From Ideonella sp. (GTDB lineage: Bacteria > Pseudomonadota > Gammaproteobacteria > Burkholderiales > Burkholderiaceae_C): a DNA stretch of 64,000 bases. A program made the translations under genes and the position numbers. The notes beneath the pieces were generated by a model, which did no database searches, had not been told where the DNA came from, and saw nothing but the letters and a program-made list of their open reading frames with translations. Every line of letters begins with the position of its first letter. Within the stretch, counting starts at the first letter, position 1. This document shows positions 17,945-27,987 of this stretch, piece after piece. The DNA is taken from positions 310,001 through 374,000 of the forward strand of contig JADKIA010000031.1 of the NCBI GenBank assembly GCA_016721465.1. The letters are read 5' to 3'.

Positions 17945-19264
17945 CTATCGTTCGCCTTGGTGTCCGCCCTGTCCGTCGTCGGCTGGATTGCGTGCGTTCT
18001 GGCGCAGGAACAGGCGCGACACGGTCTGCGCCATCTGCGCGCGCTGCTCACCGTCGCTGCCGTGCAGCTCGGCCAGCGTACCGTGCAACATCTTCTGTGT
18101 CAGGCCGCGCGACAGCGCTTCGAGCACGCTGTCGATGTCGGCACCCTTGGCCAGCAGTTTGCGTGCGCGGGCGATCTCGGCAGTTCGCCAGTCGTCGGCC
18201 TGGCGGTGCAAGGCCTGGATCAGCGGCACGCTCGAGCGTTGGTCCAACCAGTGGGCGAAGCTCTGCACGCCGGCGTCGATGATCGCCTCGGCCTGGGCCA
18301 CGGCGGCTTGGCGCTTCTCGCCCGCCGACTGCACCAGCGCCGACAGATCATCGACCGTGTAGAGGTAGACGTCGGACAGCGTGGCGACTTCGGTTTCGAT
18401 GTCGCGCGGCACGGCCAGATCCACCATGAACATCGGGCGGTGGCGGCGCGCCTTCAGTGCGCTGCGCACGGCCCCCAGGCCAATGATGGGCAGCGTGCTG
18501 GCGGTGCAGGACACGATGGCGTCGTACTCGTGCAGACGCTGTGGCAGATCGGCCAGGCGCAGGGCCTGTGCGCCGAAGCGGCTGGCCAGCTTTTCACCTC
18601 GTTCGAGCGTGCGGTTGGCGATCGCCATGCCCTTGGGCGCACGTGCCGCGAAGTGCGTGGCCACCAGCTCGATCATCTCGCCGGCTCCGACGAACAGCAC
18701 ATGAATATCGCGCAGGTCTTCGAACAGTTGCGAGGCCAGCCGCACCGATGCGGCCGCCATGCTGATGGAATGCGCACCAATCTCGGTGGACGTGCGCACG
18801 TCCTTGGCCACCGAGAACGAGCGCTGGAACAACTGGTGCAAGGTGGTGCCGAGCGTGCCGGCGGAGTCGGCCTCGCGCACAGCCTGCTTCATCTGGCCCA
18901 AGATCTGCGGTTCACCCAACACCATGGAATCAAGACCCGAAGCCACCCGGAACGCGTGCCGTGCGGCGTCGTGGTGCTCCAGCACATGGGTGTGGGCGCG
19001 CAACTGGTCGCCGCTGACGCCGCCCTGCTGCGCGAACCAATCGATCGCCGGCGCCACGAGCCCGCGCACCTGGGCCGCATCGGCCGCCACGTAGAGCTCC
19101 GTGCGGTTGCAGGTGGACAGCAGCGCGGCCTCGGGCAGCGCGCGTGTCAGGCGTTCACGGAAGCCGCGCAAGGCCGGCGAGAGCTGTTCTGGCGCAAACG
19201 CAAACCGGCCGCGCAGATCCAGCGGCGCGGTGTGGTGGTTCAGGCTCAGGGCGAAGACGCTCAT
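17945..19264 (-). CDS. hemA: glutamyl-tRNA reductase HemA
   Basis: NADPH-dependent enzyme of 439 residues reducing Glu-tRNA(Glu) to glutamate-1-semialdehyde, the first committed step of C5-pathway tetrapyrrole synthesis. The N-terminus MSVFALSLNHHTAPLDLR is diagnostic. The active-site cysteine lies in LLSTCNRTELYV near residue 50. The NADPH domain has FVGAGEMIELVATHFA near 175, and the C-terminal dimerisation helix follows. The start codon lies just 6 bases downstream of a perfect TATAAT, with no Shine-Dalgarno. It leads the minus-strand hemA-prfA-prmC cluster. Confidence 0.97.
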   Translation of the reverse strand: MSVFALSLNHHTAPLDLRGRFAFAPEQLSPALRGFRERLTRALPEAALLSTCNRTELYVAADAAQVRGLVAPAIDWFAQQGGVSGDQLRAHTHVLEHHDAARHAFRVASGLDSMVLGEPQILGQMKQAVREADSAGTLGTTLHQLFQRSFSVAKDVRTSTEIGAHSISMAAASVRLASQLFEDLRDIHVLFVGAGEMIELVATHFAARAPKGMAIANRTLERGEKLASRFGAQALRLADLPQRLHEYDAIVSCTASTLPIIGLGAVRSALKARRHRPMFMVDLAVPRDIETEVATLSDVYLYTVDDLSALVQSAGEKRQAAVAQAEAIIDAGVQSFAHWLDQRSSVPLIQALHRQADDWRTAEIARARKLLAKGADIDSVLEALSRGLTQKMLHGTLAELHGSDGEQRAQMAQTVSRLFLRQNARNPADDGQGGHQGER

Positions 19265-19270
19265 TTCAAA

Positions 19271-19299
19271 ATTATAGAATCCACGACCCCAACGGCCAA
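19271..19299 (-). promoter_or_regulatory. hemA promoter (TTGGCC-17-TATAAT), possibly leaderless
   Basis: On the minus strand TTGGCC (19299-19294) and a perfect TATAAT (19276-19271) are separated by 17 bases. The expected start site, about 7 bases past the -10, falls at or next to the A of the hemA ATG at 19264. No ribosome-binding sequence precedes the ATG. This would give a leaderless or nearly leaderless transcript (inference). Confidence 0.6.
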
Positions 19300-19391
19300 G
19301 GTCGTCAAGCGGCCATTCGGCCAGACTTGCCTTGCTGACGAATTGATGTCTGTCAACTCAACGGGCCACACCCGACCCGCTTTTGCCTTCC

Positions 19392-19676
19392 ATGGGCCCA
19401 CTCGACGCACTTTGGCACCTGTTGAATCTGTTCGTGCCCGCCATCGGCATGGGCCTGGTCGCGCCCAGCTTGGCGAAGCTCGTCTGGCGACAGGGCTTGA
19501 AATCGGTGACGTGGTGGCACTTGGTTTGGTGGACCACGGCGGCCTGTGCACTCGTCACGGTCGCCGGCTTGGCAATCACCAGCCATGACGGAAGCATGTC
19601 CACCTACGCAGCGATGGTGGTTGCTGCCTCGGCGGTGCTGTGGTGGCGCGGTCTGTCGCGCGGCGCCAAGTCCTGA
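19392..19676 (+). CDS. small integral membrane protein, hypothetical
   Basis: Unrecognised 94-residue protein with about three hydrophobic segments: LLNLFVPAIGMGLVAPSLAKL, the tryptophan-rich WWHLVWWTTAACALVTVAGLAI and YAAMVVAASAVLWW. It therefore probably sits in the inner membrane. It is divergent from hemA (127-base gap) and convergent with miaB (15-base gap). The ATG at MGPLDALWHLLN is the most likely start, with an alternative three codons upstream. Its codon use fits the surrounding genome. Function unknown. Confidence 0.65.
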   Translation: MGPLDALWHLLNLFVPAIGMGLVAPSLAKLVWRQGLKSVTWWHLVWWTTAACALVTVAGLAITSHDGSMSTYAAMVVAASAVLWWRGLSRGAKS

Positions 19677-19691
19677 AGCGGACGATCGGAC

Positions 19692-21047
19692 TCACGCGAG
19701 CTGCAGGGCGTGATCACCGGTCAGCACTTCGGCCCGCAGCGAATGCGGCAGGGCCTGGGTGATGCGCACGTCGATCATCTGGCCCACCAGCCGGGCCGAC
19801 TGCGCGCCGCCGGCGAAGTTGACGATGCGATTGCATTCGGTGCGCCCCATCAATTCGGCGGCGCTCTTGCGGCTTCGGCCTTCCACCAGGATGCGTTGCA
19901 CCGTGCCAGCCCTTGAGGCGCTGATGCGCCGCACATTGGTCTCGATCAGGGCCTGCAATTGCTGCAGGCGCTGCAGCTTGATCTCGTGCGATGTGTCGTC
20001 GGGCAGGGCCGCCGCCGGCGTGCCGGGCCGCGGGCTGAAAATGAAGCTGAAGCTGGCGTCGAAGCCGAGGTCCTCGATCAGGCGCAGGCTGCGCTGGTGG
20101 TCGTCCTCGGTCTCGCCGGGGAAGCCGACAATGAAGTCCGTGGACAGACTGATGCCGGGCCGCACCGCACGCAACTTGCGGATCGTGCTCTTGTATTCGA
20201 GCACGGTGTAGCCGCGCTTCATGGCCATCAACACCCGGTCGGCACCATGCTGTACTGGCAGGTGCAGGTGGTTCACCAGCTTGGGCAGGTGACCGTACGC
20301 GTCGATCAGGCGTTGGGTGAATTCCTTTGGATGGCTGGTGGTGTAGCGGATGCGCGCGATGCCCGGGATCTCGTGCACATATTCCAGCAGCAGGGCAAAG
20401 TCGGCCATCTCAGTCGTGGCACCCATGGCGCCACGGTAGGCATTCACGTTCTGTCCCAACAGGGTCACTTCTTTCACGCCCTGCTCGGCCAAGCCGGCCA
20501 CTTCGGCCAACACGTCGTCGAACGGGCGGCTGACCTCCTCGCCGCGGGTATAGGGCACCACACAGTAGGAGCAGTACTTCGAGCAGCCCTCCATGATCGA
20601 TACGAAGGCTGATGAGCCATCGACTTTCGCCGGGGGCAGATGATCGAACTTCTCGATTTCGGGGAAGGTGATGTCCACCTGCGGCCCCGCGCCGGACCGC
20701 CGTTCGGCCAGCATCTGTGGCAGGCGGTGCAAGGTCTGCGGGCCAAAGACCACGTCCACGTAGGGCGCGCGGTCAATGATGCCGGCGCCCTCCTGACTGG
20801 CAACGCAACCGCCAACGCCGATCATCACGCCCTTGGCCTTGAGGTGGCGCACGCGGCCCAGGTCGGAGAACACCTTCTCCTGTGCCTTCTCGCGCACCGA
20901 GCAGGTGTTGAACAGGATCAGATCGGCCTGCTCGGGGTCGTTGGTGGGTTCGTAGCCCTCGGCCGCACGCATCACGTCGACCATCTTGTCGGCGTCGTAT
21001 TCGTTCATCTGGCAGCCAAAGCTGCGGATGTAGACCTTCTTGCTCAT
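19692..21047 (-). CDS. miaB: tRNA-2-methylthio-N6-isopentenyladenosine methylthiotransferase MiaB
   Basis: Radical-SAM methylthiotransferase of 451 residues modifying A37 of tRNAs that read UNN codons. The N-terminal UPF0004 domain (MSKKVYIRSFGCQMNEYD) carries cysteines for one [4Fe-4S] cluster. The radical-SAM motif is CSKYCSYCVVPYTRG near residue 160, and the C-terminal TRAM domain (RILVEGRSRKSAAELMGRTE) binds tRNA. Start chosen at MSKKVYI because the open frame upstream shadows another gene. The small exported protein gene lies 28 bases upstream on the same strand. Confidence 0.97.
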   Translation of the reverse strand: MSKKVYIRSFGCQMNEYDADKMVDVMRAAEGYEPTNDPEQADLILFNTCSVREKAQEKVFSDLGRVRHLKAKGVMIGVGGCVASQEGAGIIDRAPYVDVVFGPQTLHRLPQMLAERRSGAGPQVDITFPEIEKFDHLPPAKVDGSSAFVSIMEGCSKYCSYCVVPYTRGEEVSRPFDDVLAEVAGLAEQGVKEVTLLGQNVNAYRGAMGATTEMADFALLLEYVHEIPGIARIRYTTSHPKEFTQRLIDAYGHLPKLVNHLHLPVQHGADRVLMAMKRGYTVLEYKSTIRKLRAVRPGISLSTDFIVGFPGETEDDHQRSLRLIEDLGFDASFSFIFSPRPGTPAAALPDDTSHEIKLQRLQQLQALIETNVRRISASRAGTVQRILVEGRSRKSAAELMGRTECNRIVNFAGGAQSARLVGQMIDVRITQALPHSLRAEVLTGDHALQLA

Positions 21048-21075
21048 GGGGACGGCCCTCGTGTCCTTTGGGTGC

Positions 21076-21465
21076 TCAGCGACGTTCCCAGGCCTGGGCT
21101 GCGGGGTCGAAAACCCAGCGCTTGGCCTGCTCCAACGTGGTGGGCCAAGGCTCTTTGGCCAACTCCTGCGGCGTGAGGATCCAGACGTCATGCAGCTGGC
21201 CGGCACCATTGAGCGTGTAGTGCACGAGCAGTTCCTGCCCAACCAGCGAGCCGGACAGCTGCAGCATGTTCTTGGCGTTGCGGATGCGCGAGCCCGGCGA
21301 CAATCGGGCCGCCTGCCCATTGAGGGAGACGTTGGGCGGGTGCACCACCACCAAGGCGCCGCGCAGGGCATTGGCGGGGAAGGGGCGGGCCAATTGCGCC
21401 ATTGCGGGCGAGGCAAGGGACACGGCCAAGATGGCAGCAAGTGCACAGCGGATCATGGTGTTCAT
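21076..21465 (-). CDS. hypothetical exported protein upstream of miaB
   Basis: Unrecognised protein of 129 residues with a clean signal peptide (IRCALAAILAVSLASPAMA), so probably periplasmic. The mature part includes NALRGALVVVHPPNVSLNGQAARLSPGSRIRNA and a Trp-containing tail PWPTTLEQAKRWVFDPAAQAWERR. I recognise no domain. Two in-frame ATGs three codons apart could serve as start; neither has a strong Shine-Dalgarno. It is co-directional with miaB and separated from the upstream tRNA gene by an intrinsic terminator. Such a gene next to miaB occurs in other Burkholderiales as I recall it. Confidence 0.7.
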   Translation of the reverse strand: MNTMIRCALAAILAVSLASPAMAQLARPFPANALRGALVVVHPPNVSLNGQAARLSPGSRIRNAKNMLQLSGSLVGQELLVHYTLNGAGQLHDVWILTPQELAKEPWPTTLEQAKRWVFDPAAQAWERR

Positions 21466-21480
21466 CCAGGGGCTGTGGAA

Positions 21481-21511
21481 AGAAAAACGGCCCGAGCGAG
21501 GTGCTCGGGCC
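21481..21511 (-). terminator. Rho-independent terminator downstream of tRNA(CAT)
   Basis: On the minus strand a perfect 9-bp stem GGCCCGAGC/GCTCGGGCC with a 5-base loop is followed by GTTTTTCT. It lies 7 bases past the CCA end of the tRNA and isolates the tRNA from the exported-protein/miaB transcription unit. Confidence 0.88.
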
Positions 21512-21518
21512 GGGGAAC

Positions 21519-21595
<77 letters not shown>

Positions 21596-21606
21596 AAGAG
21601 CCTTCC

Positions 21607-21612
21607 ATTATA
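21607..21612 (-). promoter_or_regulatory. -10 box of the tRNA(CAT) promoter
   Basis: A perfect TATAAT on the minus strand lies 11 bases upstream of the mature tRNA 5' end, as expected for a tRNA promoter with a short leader. The matching -35 region would fall on the ftsY start codon region (about 21630-21635) and is not a good consensus match. Confidence 0.55.
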
Positions 21613-21637
21613 TAGCGGCCGTCGCAGACGGGAATGA

Positions 21638-22723
<1,086 letters not shown>

Positions 22724-22748
22724 GGCGCTGGCCAGGCGCGCGGCCCGC

Positions 22749-23429
22749 TCAGCGTTTGCCGGGCAGAGGCAGGTCGGGTTCCAACTCGTCGAACAGTGCG
22801 CTCGGTACCGGCTCCATCGCGGCGTCCGGATGGCCGCTGTCGCCTTCGTCCAGGATCTCCGCCACCGGGATCAAGGGCATCGGACGGGAGGCGCTGTCGC
22901 TGCTGCGCGAGTCTTTGCCGGCACGCAGCACCGCGAACAATTGGTTGCGAACTGTGGCCAGGTCCGGCATCGCCGCATCGCTCCATGAGAGCACCTTGAT
23001 GCCAGCGGCCTTGAGCAAGCGCAGCATGGTGTCGTTGCGGCGGCGGCTCTTTTCGCTGGCCAACGATGAGCGCACGTTCACCACCACCAACACCCGCGAG
23101 CCCGCATCGCAAAGCAGCAAATCCGCGCTCAAGCCATTGGCTTGCTGGACCCAATCCCCCTGCTTGCCCTGAACCCGCAAGAACCGGGTCAGCGGCACCT
23201 GCGCCAGCACCACGCCCCCGGGCATGGCCTGGGTGAGCAGCTTGTAGGCTTCGCGTTCGGCCGACGTCATCACCCGCACGGCCTGTGGCGTGAATTTGGC
23301 GGTTTCCGCCTCGCTCGGCCGTGAAGGGCGCCTGCCTGACGCGCCGCGGCGGCGCATGACCAGCAAGGAGAGCATCATCAGCGCAGCCGCAACGAGTGCG
23401 ATGGCGGTGGAGGGTTCGACTGAATTCAT
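22749..23429 (-). CDS. DUF2726 domain membrane-anchored protein
   Basis: Protein of 226 residues with one N-terminal membrane segment (IALVAAALMMLSLLVM) followed by RRR, consistent with a single anchor and cytoplasmic body. The central part, LTSAEREAYKLLTQAMPGGVVLAQVPLTRFLRV... and ADLLLCDAGSRVLVVVNV, matches the DUF2726 fold, which resembles restriction-endonuclease-like or topoisomerase-associated nuclease domains. The Asp in ADLLL and the downstream R/K positions could be remnants of an active site, but I cannot confirm catalysis. It sits between ftsY and ffh. Function unknown. Confidence 0.75.
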   Translation of the reverse strand: MNSVEPSTAIALVAAALMMLSLLVMRRRGASGRRPSRPSEAETAKFTPQAVRVMTSAEREAYKLLTQAMPGGVVLAQVPLTRFLRVQGKQGDWVQQANGLSADLLLCDAGSRVLVVVNVRSSLASEKSRRRNDTMLRLLKAAGIKVLSWSDAAMPDLATVRNQLFAVLRAGKDSRSSDSASRPMPLIPVAEILDEGDSGHPDAAMEPVPSALFDELEPDLPLPGKR

Positions 23430-23548
23430 GCCCGGTGTTCGGCTGGTGGGGCACGAAATGTAGAGCGGCCGCGGTTCGGCCTGGTGTCAGGCCTGGCAAG
23501 TTCGTATCCAGGTGTGTCGGCGTCCGGAGTCGGCCGGGCGGCTTGGCG

Positions 23549-24928
23549 TCAGCGTGGCAGGCCCTTCATGCCCGCCATGCCGCCCATGCGCTTCATCATC
23601 TTCATCAGGCCGCCGCCCTTCATCTTCTTCATCATGCCCTGCATCTGCTCGAACTGGTTGAGCAGGCGGTTGACTTCCTGGATGTGGACGCCAGCACCAG
23701 CGGCGATGCGGCGCTTGCGTCCGGCCTTGCTCTTGCCGTCCATCAGCACCGACGGCTTGGCTCGCTCCTTCGGGGTCATCGAGCGGATGATGCCTTCCAT
23801 GCGCCGCACGTCGCGCTCGGCCTTGTCCATGTCGACTTGGCCGGCCTTGGCAGTGAGCTGGCTCGGCAGCTTGTCCATCAGGCTCGACAGACCGCCCATC
23901 TTCTTCATCTGCGAAATCTGCATGAGGAAGTCGTCGAGGTCGAAGGCATCACCGGACTTGACCTTGTCGGCCAGCTTTTGCGCGGCCTCCATGTCCACGC
24001 CCTTTTGCACTTCTTCGACCAATGCCACGATGTCGCCCATGCCCAGCACACGGCCGGCATGGCGATCGGCGTCGAAGACTTCCAGGCCGTCGATCTTCTC
24101 GGACACGCCCGCGAACTTGATCGGTGCGCCGGTGATCTGCCGCACCGACAGCGCTGCGCCACCACGCGAGTCGCCATCGAGCTTGGTGAGCACGATGCCG
24201 GTGAGCGGCAGTGCCTCCTTGAAGGCCTTCGCGGTGTTGATGGCGTCCTGTCCCTGCATGGCGTCGACGATGAACAGCGTCTCCACCGGCTGCAGCGTGG
24301 CGTGCAGGTCGCGGATCTCGGCCATCAGGGCTTCGTCGATGGCCAATCGGCCGGCGGTGTCCACCAGCAGCACGTCGAAGTAGTGGCGCTTGGCATGGTC
24401 CAACGCGGCCAGGGCGATGTCGCGCGGCTTCTGGTCGCCGCTGGACGGGAACCATTCGGCGCCGGCTTGCTTCGTCACCGTCTTCAACTGCTCGATCGCC
24501 GCGGGCCGGTACACGTCGGCCGACACGGTGAGCACCTTCTTCTTGCGGCGCTCGATCAAGTGCTTGGCCAGCTTGGCGGTGGTCGTGGTCTTGCCGGCGC
24601 CTTGCAGGCCGGCCATCAGGATCACGGCCGGTGGCTGCGTCGCCAGGTTCAGGTCCGAGACGCCCTCGCCCATGGTCGCGGCCAGTTCCCTGTGCACCAC
24701 ACCCACCAGCGCCTGGCCTGGGTTGAGCGAGCCCACCACCTCGGTGCCCAGCGCCTTTTCCTTCACGCGGGCGATGAAGTCGCGCACGACGGGCAGCGCC
24801 ACGTCGGCTTCGAGCAGGGCCATGCGCACCTCGCGCAGCATGTCCTGCACATTGGCGTCGGTGATGCGGGCTTGGCCACGCATCGTCTTGACGAGGCGTG
24901 ACAGGCGGTCGGAGAGCGTGGAGGCCAT
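23549..24928 (-). CDS. ffh: signal recognition particle protein Ffh
   Basis: SRP54-type GTPase of 459 residues that binds 4.5S RNA and signal sequences of nascent membrane proteins. The N domain (MASTLSDRLSRLVKTMRG) leads into the G domain with GLQGAGKTTTTAKLAKH, DTAGRLAIDEAL and TKLDGDSRGG. The C-terminal M domain is methionine-rich (EQMQGMMKKMKGGGLMKMMKRMGGM) and forms the signal-peptide groove. The length is normal. It is divergent from the CcsA-like gene across about 60 bases, an arrangement common in proteobacteria. Confidence 0.98.
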   Translation of the reverse strand: MASTLSDRLSRLVKTMRGQARITDANVQDMLREVRMALLEADVALPVVRDFIARVKEKALGTEVVGSLNPGQALVGVVHRELAATMGEGVSDLNLATQPPAVILMAGLQGAGKTTTTAKLAKHLIERRKKKVLTVSADVYRPAAIEQLKTVTKQAGAEWFPSSGDQKPRDIALAALDHAKRHYFDVLLVDTAGRLAIDEALMAEIRDLHATLQPVETLFIVDAMQGQDAINTAKAFKEALPLTGIVLTKLDGDSRGGAALSVRQITGAPIKFAGVSEKIDGLEVFDADRHAGRVLGMGDIVALVEEVQKGVDMEAAQKLADKVKSGDAFDLDDFLMQISQMKKMGGLSSLMDKLPSQLTAKAGQVDMDKAERDVRRMEGIIRSMTPKERAKPSVLMDGKSKAGRKRRIAAGAGVHIQEVNRLLNQFEQMQGMMKKMKGGGLMKMMKRMGGMAGMKGLPR

Positions 24929-24988
24929 CGGGATGGCGTCCGGGTGCGTGCGTGGTGCACGGCCGGCCGCGAAAGTACACTGTCCTGG

Positions 24989-25801
24989 ATGATTCTATCG
25001 TTCGCCTCTCCCGCGACCTCGATGCCCTTGCTGCTGGCCGCGGCTGCGGTGCTGGGCTACGTCGCCGCCGCACTGGGAAGCACCGCCGAATCTGCGCGTT
25101 GGCCAACCCTGGCGCTGAGCCTGGCCTGGGTGATGCACGGGCTGTGGCTCGCGCTGGACATTGCCGGGCTGGGCCGCGGCGAGCCTGGCGTTCGTCTGGG
25201 CTTCGGGCCGGTGTTGTCATTGGCGGTGTGGTTGATCGTGGCCGTGCATGCGGTGGAAAGCCGCTTCGTGCCCTTGCCCGCTGTCAGGCGCTGGCTCGCC
25301 GTCGGCGGGGCCATCGCCATGGTGTTGGCCTGGGCGTTCCCCGGCGAGTTGCGGGTGATGGCCTCGCGCTGGGGACCATTCCATTGGGTGTTGGGCGTGG
25401 CGTCCTACGGCCTGTTCGGTGCTGCCGTGTTCCACGCGACCATGCTCGACTCGGCCGAGCGGCAGATGCGGCTGCGTGCCGCCGCGCGCGGCCCCTTCGG
25501 CATGCCCTTGTTGCGACTGGAGCGCCTGACCTTTCGCTTCGTCGAAGCGGGTTTTGCAGTGCTCACCTTGGCGCTGCTGTTGGGTGCGGCCACCACCAGC
25601 CAATGGCGCTGGGACCACAAGACCGTGCTGTCCCTGCTGAGTTGGGCCGTGTTTGCCGCCTTGCTGGCGGGCCGTCAGTTCCGGGGCTGGCGCGGTCAGC
25701 GTGCGACCCGCTGGCTGTACGCCGGCACGCTGCTGTTGCTGCTCGGCTATGTGGGCTCGCGTTTTGTGTTCGAGGTGCTGTTGGGGCGGACCGCCACATG
25801 A
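24989..25801 (+). CDS. CcsA/YpjD-like inner membrane protein (cytochrome c assembly family)
   Basis: Polytopic inner-membrane protein of 270 residues with about eight hydrophobic segments, of the CytC_asm (CcsA/HemX/YpjD) family. The family's tryptophan-containing block appears as WRWDHKTVLSLLSWAVFA near residue 200. AVHAVESRF and conserved histidines at FHWVLGVASYG and KTVL flank membrane helices as in haem-handling relatives. Genuine c-type cytochrome maturation would need CcmF or CcsB partners, absent here, so haem handling is inferred. The start MILSFASPATSM is preceded by a weak site. Its TGA overlaps the ATG of the PP0621 gene. Confidence 0.85.
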   Translation: MILSFASPATSMPLLLAAAAVLGYVAAALGSTAESARWPTLALSLAWVMHGLWLALDIAGLGRGEPGVRLGFGPVLSLAVWLIVAVHAVESRFVPLPAVRRWLAVGGAIAMVLAWAFPGELRVMASRWGPFHWVLGVASYGLFGAAVFHATMLDSAERQMRLRAAARGPFGMPLLRLERLTFRFVEAGFAVLTLALLLGAATTSQWRWDHKTVLSLLSWAVFAALLAGRQFRGWRGQRATRWLYAGTLLLLLGYVGSRFVFEVLLGRTAT

Positions 25802-26061
25802 CGCTCAAGTATCTGCTGGTGTTGTTCGTCGTGGCCATCGGCTTCTGGATGGTCAGCACCCGATCGCGCAAGCCCCGCGACCGCGGCGATGCGGCGCGCG
25901 ACAGGCCGTCCGCGGCACCCCCGTCCAAGCCACAGGCCATGTTGCGCTGCGCGCATTGCGGGCTGCACCTGCCGGCCTCGGACGTGGTGACCGACGGCTC
26001 CTTGGCCTATTGCTCGGAGTCGCACCGGCGCCTGGGCGCTGGCCCCGCTGCTGGACCATGA
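25798..26061 (+). CDS. PP0621 family protein
   Basis: Small protein of 87 residues with one N-terminal membrane helix (KYLLVLFVVAIGFWMV), a basic linker and a C-terminal knuckle CAHCGLHLPASDVV...AYCSESHRRL. The CxxC...C...H pattern may bind zinc. This is the PP0621 family, found next to pilS in many beta- and gammaproteobacteria. Its ATG overlaps the CcsA-like stop and its TGA overlaps the pilS ATG. It is therefore translationally embedded in the operon. Function unknown. Confidence 0.85.
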   Translation: MTLKYLLVLFVVAIGFWMVSTRSRKPRDRGDAARDRPSAAPPSKPQAMLRCAHCGLHLPASDVVTDGSLAYCSESHRRLGAGPAAGP

Positions 26062-27968
26062 GCGCTGGGGCGCCGCCCGAGCGTCGCCGCGCCGACCGAC
26101 GGCGCAGCGACCGCCGCAGCAACACCCGCCGACGCCGAGCGCGGCAGGACGTCGAAGACTCCTGGTTCGGTGCCTTGGCCGATGCGGGCGACTCCGCGCA
26201 GTCGACCAACGGCTTTGAAGGCGCTGCCCAAGAGGGGGGCGAAGACCGATCCGGCACCTCCGAGAGCCGGTTCCTGGCGCGCGAGGCCCGGCGCATCGTG
26301 TCGGGCGAGGGCACTGCCTTGCACCGGGTATTCCGCGCCTACGTCACGGCCCGCGCCGTGCTGGGCGCAGCGCTGGTGGTGGCGCCATGGGCGATGTCGG
26401 TGTTGGGCACACGGCCACCGTTGCCGCTGGTGCTGGTCTGCCTCATCTATGCCAGTCAGGCCGTGTCGCTGTGGTTGCTGGGCGGGCCGTCGGACGAACC
26501 TGGAACGCCCATGGCGCGATTGCGTCGACGCCAGTGGGCATTGACCATCGGCGTGGACCTGGTGGCGTTTTCCACTCTGCACCTGATGGAAACGGCGCAG
26601 CAATTGAACTATTCCGCCTTGCTCGCCTTGCCGGTCTTGATGGCCGGCATCATGACCAAGCGGGTGGCCGCGCTGGCCACGGCATCCTTGGTGGCCCTGG
26701 TGCTGCTGGCCGGGGCATGGCGGCCCTCCATGCAGGAAGGCGACATGGTCGCGCTGTCCTTGCGCGCCGGCCTCGCCGGCATCGGCGCCTTCGTCATCGC
26801 GCTGATCGCCGGCGAACTGGCACAGCGCCTGGCGCGCGAAGAGCGTGCGGCACGCGGCAGTCTGGAGATCGCTCGGCAACAGGCCCAATTGAATCGTCTG
26901 GTGCTCGAGGAGATGGCCGATGGCGTCGTGGTGGTGGATCGCCGAGCCCGCATGCGCGCCACCAACCCCGCGGCCCGCGTGATGCTGGGCATGAAACTGC
27001 ACACCCAGCCCATGCCCATGCCTTTGCAGGTGAACCCCGCGTGGCGGCCATTGCTTGAAGCTGTGGAGCAGGCCTTTGCATTGGGGCACTGGCCCGACGC
27101 TGCCCGCGAGCTGCGTCTCGGGGCCGACGCTGGTCCACAGCGGCTGGTGCAGGTGCGCGCGCGATTCACCCGCCGCAGTGGCATTGACGACACCGACGGC
27201 GATCAACCCGAGGATGTGTGTGTTCTGTTCCTCGAGGACATGCGCAATGTGCAGGCCCGGGTGCGGCAGGAGAAGCTGGCGGCCATGGGCCGCATGTCGG
27301 CCGGTATTTCGCACGAGATTCGCAACCCGTTGGCGGCGATCGCTCAGGCCAATGCGCTGATGCTGGAGGATGCGGTGGACCCGGCGCAGCAGCGCTTGAC
27401 GCGCATCGTCGAGGACAACGTGCAGCGCCTGAAGGCCATCGTCGACGACGTGCTGGCCGTGGCGCCGACCGAGGTGGTGCGGCCACAGCCGGTGGACGCC
27501 ACGCAACAACTGCGCTTGATCTGCGAGGAATGGCTGCAGACGCCAGACATCAACGGCGGTGGTGCGCGCACCCCCCTCGACCGAGTCGACATGCGCTTGC
27601 CGAACACGCCAATGCCGGTGCTGTTCGACGTCGATCACCTGCGCCGCGTGCTGGTGAACCTCTTGGACAACGCGCGCCGACACGGCACGACCGAGGCGGG
27701 CGCCATTCGGGTGAGCCTGGCGGTGGAGCCGCAGGGCGGTACCTCGCTGGCCATTGCCAGTGACGGACCGGCCATGCCCCCCGACGTGGAACGACACCTG
27801 TTCGAACCCTTCTTCTCGACCCGCAGCCGCGGCACGGGCCTCGGCCTGTACATTTGCCGCGAACTGTGCGAACGCTATGGCGCGACAATCGAATACCGGC
27901 CTGGCGCACCGGGCGAGCGCCACTGCAATGTGTTCCGTGTCGTGATGCGGCCCGCCGTCATGCCCTGA
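26058..27968 (+). CDS. pilS: sensor histidine kinase PilS
   Basis: Membrane histidine kinase of 636 residues, the sensor for type IV pilus gene control. The N-terminal 70 residues are Arg-rich and charged. About six membrane helices follow (from AYVTARAVLGAALVVAPWAM to GLAGIGAFVIALIAGEL), then a coiled segment and a PAS-like domain (LNRLVLEEMADGVVVVDRRARM). HisKA has the phospho-acceptor His in AGISHEIRNPLAAIAQANAL. The ATPase domain contains NLLDNARRHGT and FEPFFSTRSRGTGLGLYICREL. The ATG overlaps the PP0621 stop. pilR follows after 19 bases. Confidence 0.93.
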   Translation: MSAGAPPERRRADRRRSDRRSNTRRRRARQDVEDSWFGALADAGDSAQSTNGFEGAAQEGGEDRSGTSESRFLAREARRIVSGEGTALHRVFRAYVTARAVLGAALVVAPWAMSVLGTRPPLPLVLVCLIYASQAVSLWLLGGPSDEPGTPMARLRRRQWALTIGVDLVAFSTLHLMETAQQLNYSALLALPVLMAGIMTKRVAALATASLVALVLLAGAWRPSMQEGDMVALSLRAGLAGIGAFVIALIAGELAQRLAREERAARGSLEIARQQAQLNRLVLEEMADGVVVVDRRARMRATNPAARVMLGMKLHTQPMPMPLQVNPAWRPLLEAVEQAFALGHWPDAARELRLGADAGPQRLVQVRARFTRRSGIDDTDGDQPEDVCVLFLEDMRNVQARVRQEKLAAMGRMSAGISHEIRNPLAAIAQANALMLEDAVDPAQQRLTRIVEDNVQRLKAIVDDVLAVAPTEVVRPQPVDATQQLRLICEEWLQTPDINGGGARTPLDRVDMRLPNTPMPVLFDVDHLRRVLVNLLDNARRHGTTEAGAIRVSLAVEPQGGTSLAIASDGPAMPPDVERHLFEPFFSTRSRGTGLGLYICRELCERYGATIEYRPGAPGERHCNVFRVVMRPAVMP

Positions 27969-27987
27969 TCGAAACCCGATCGCCAAG

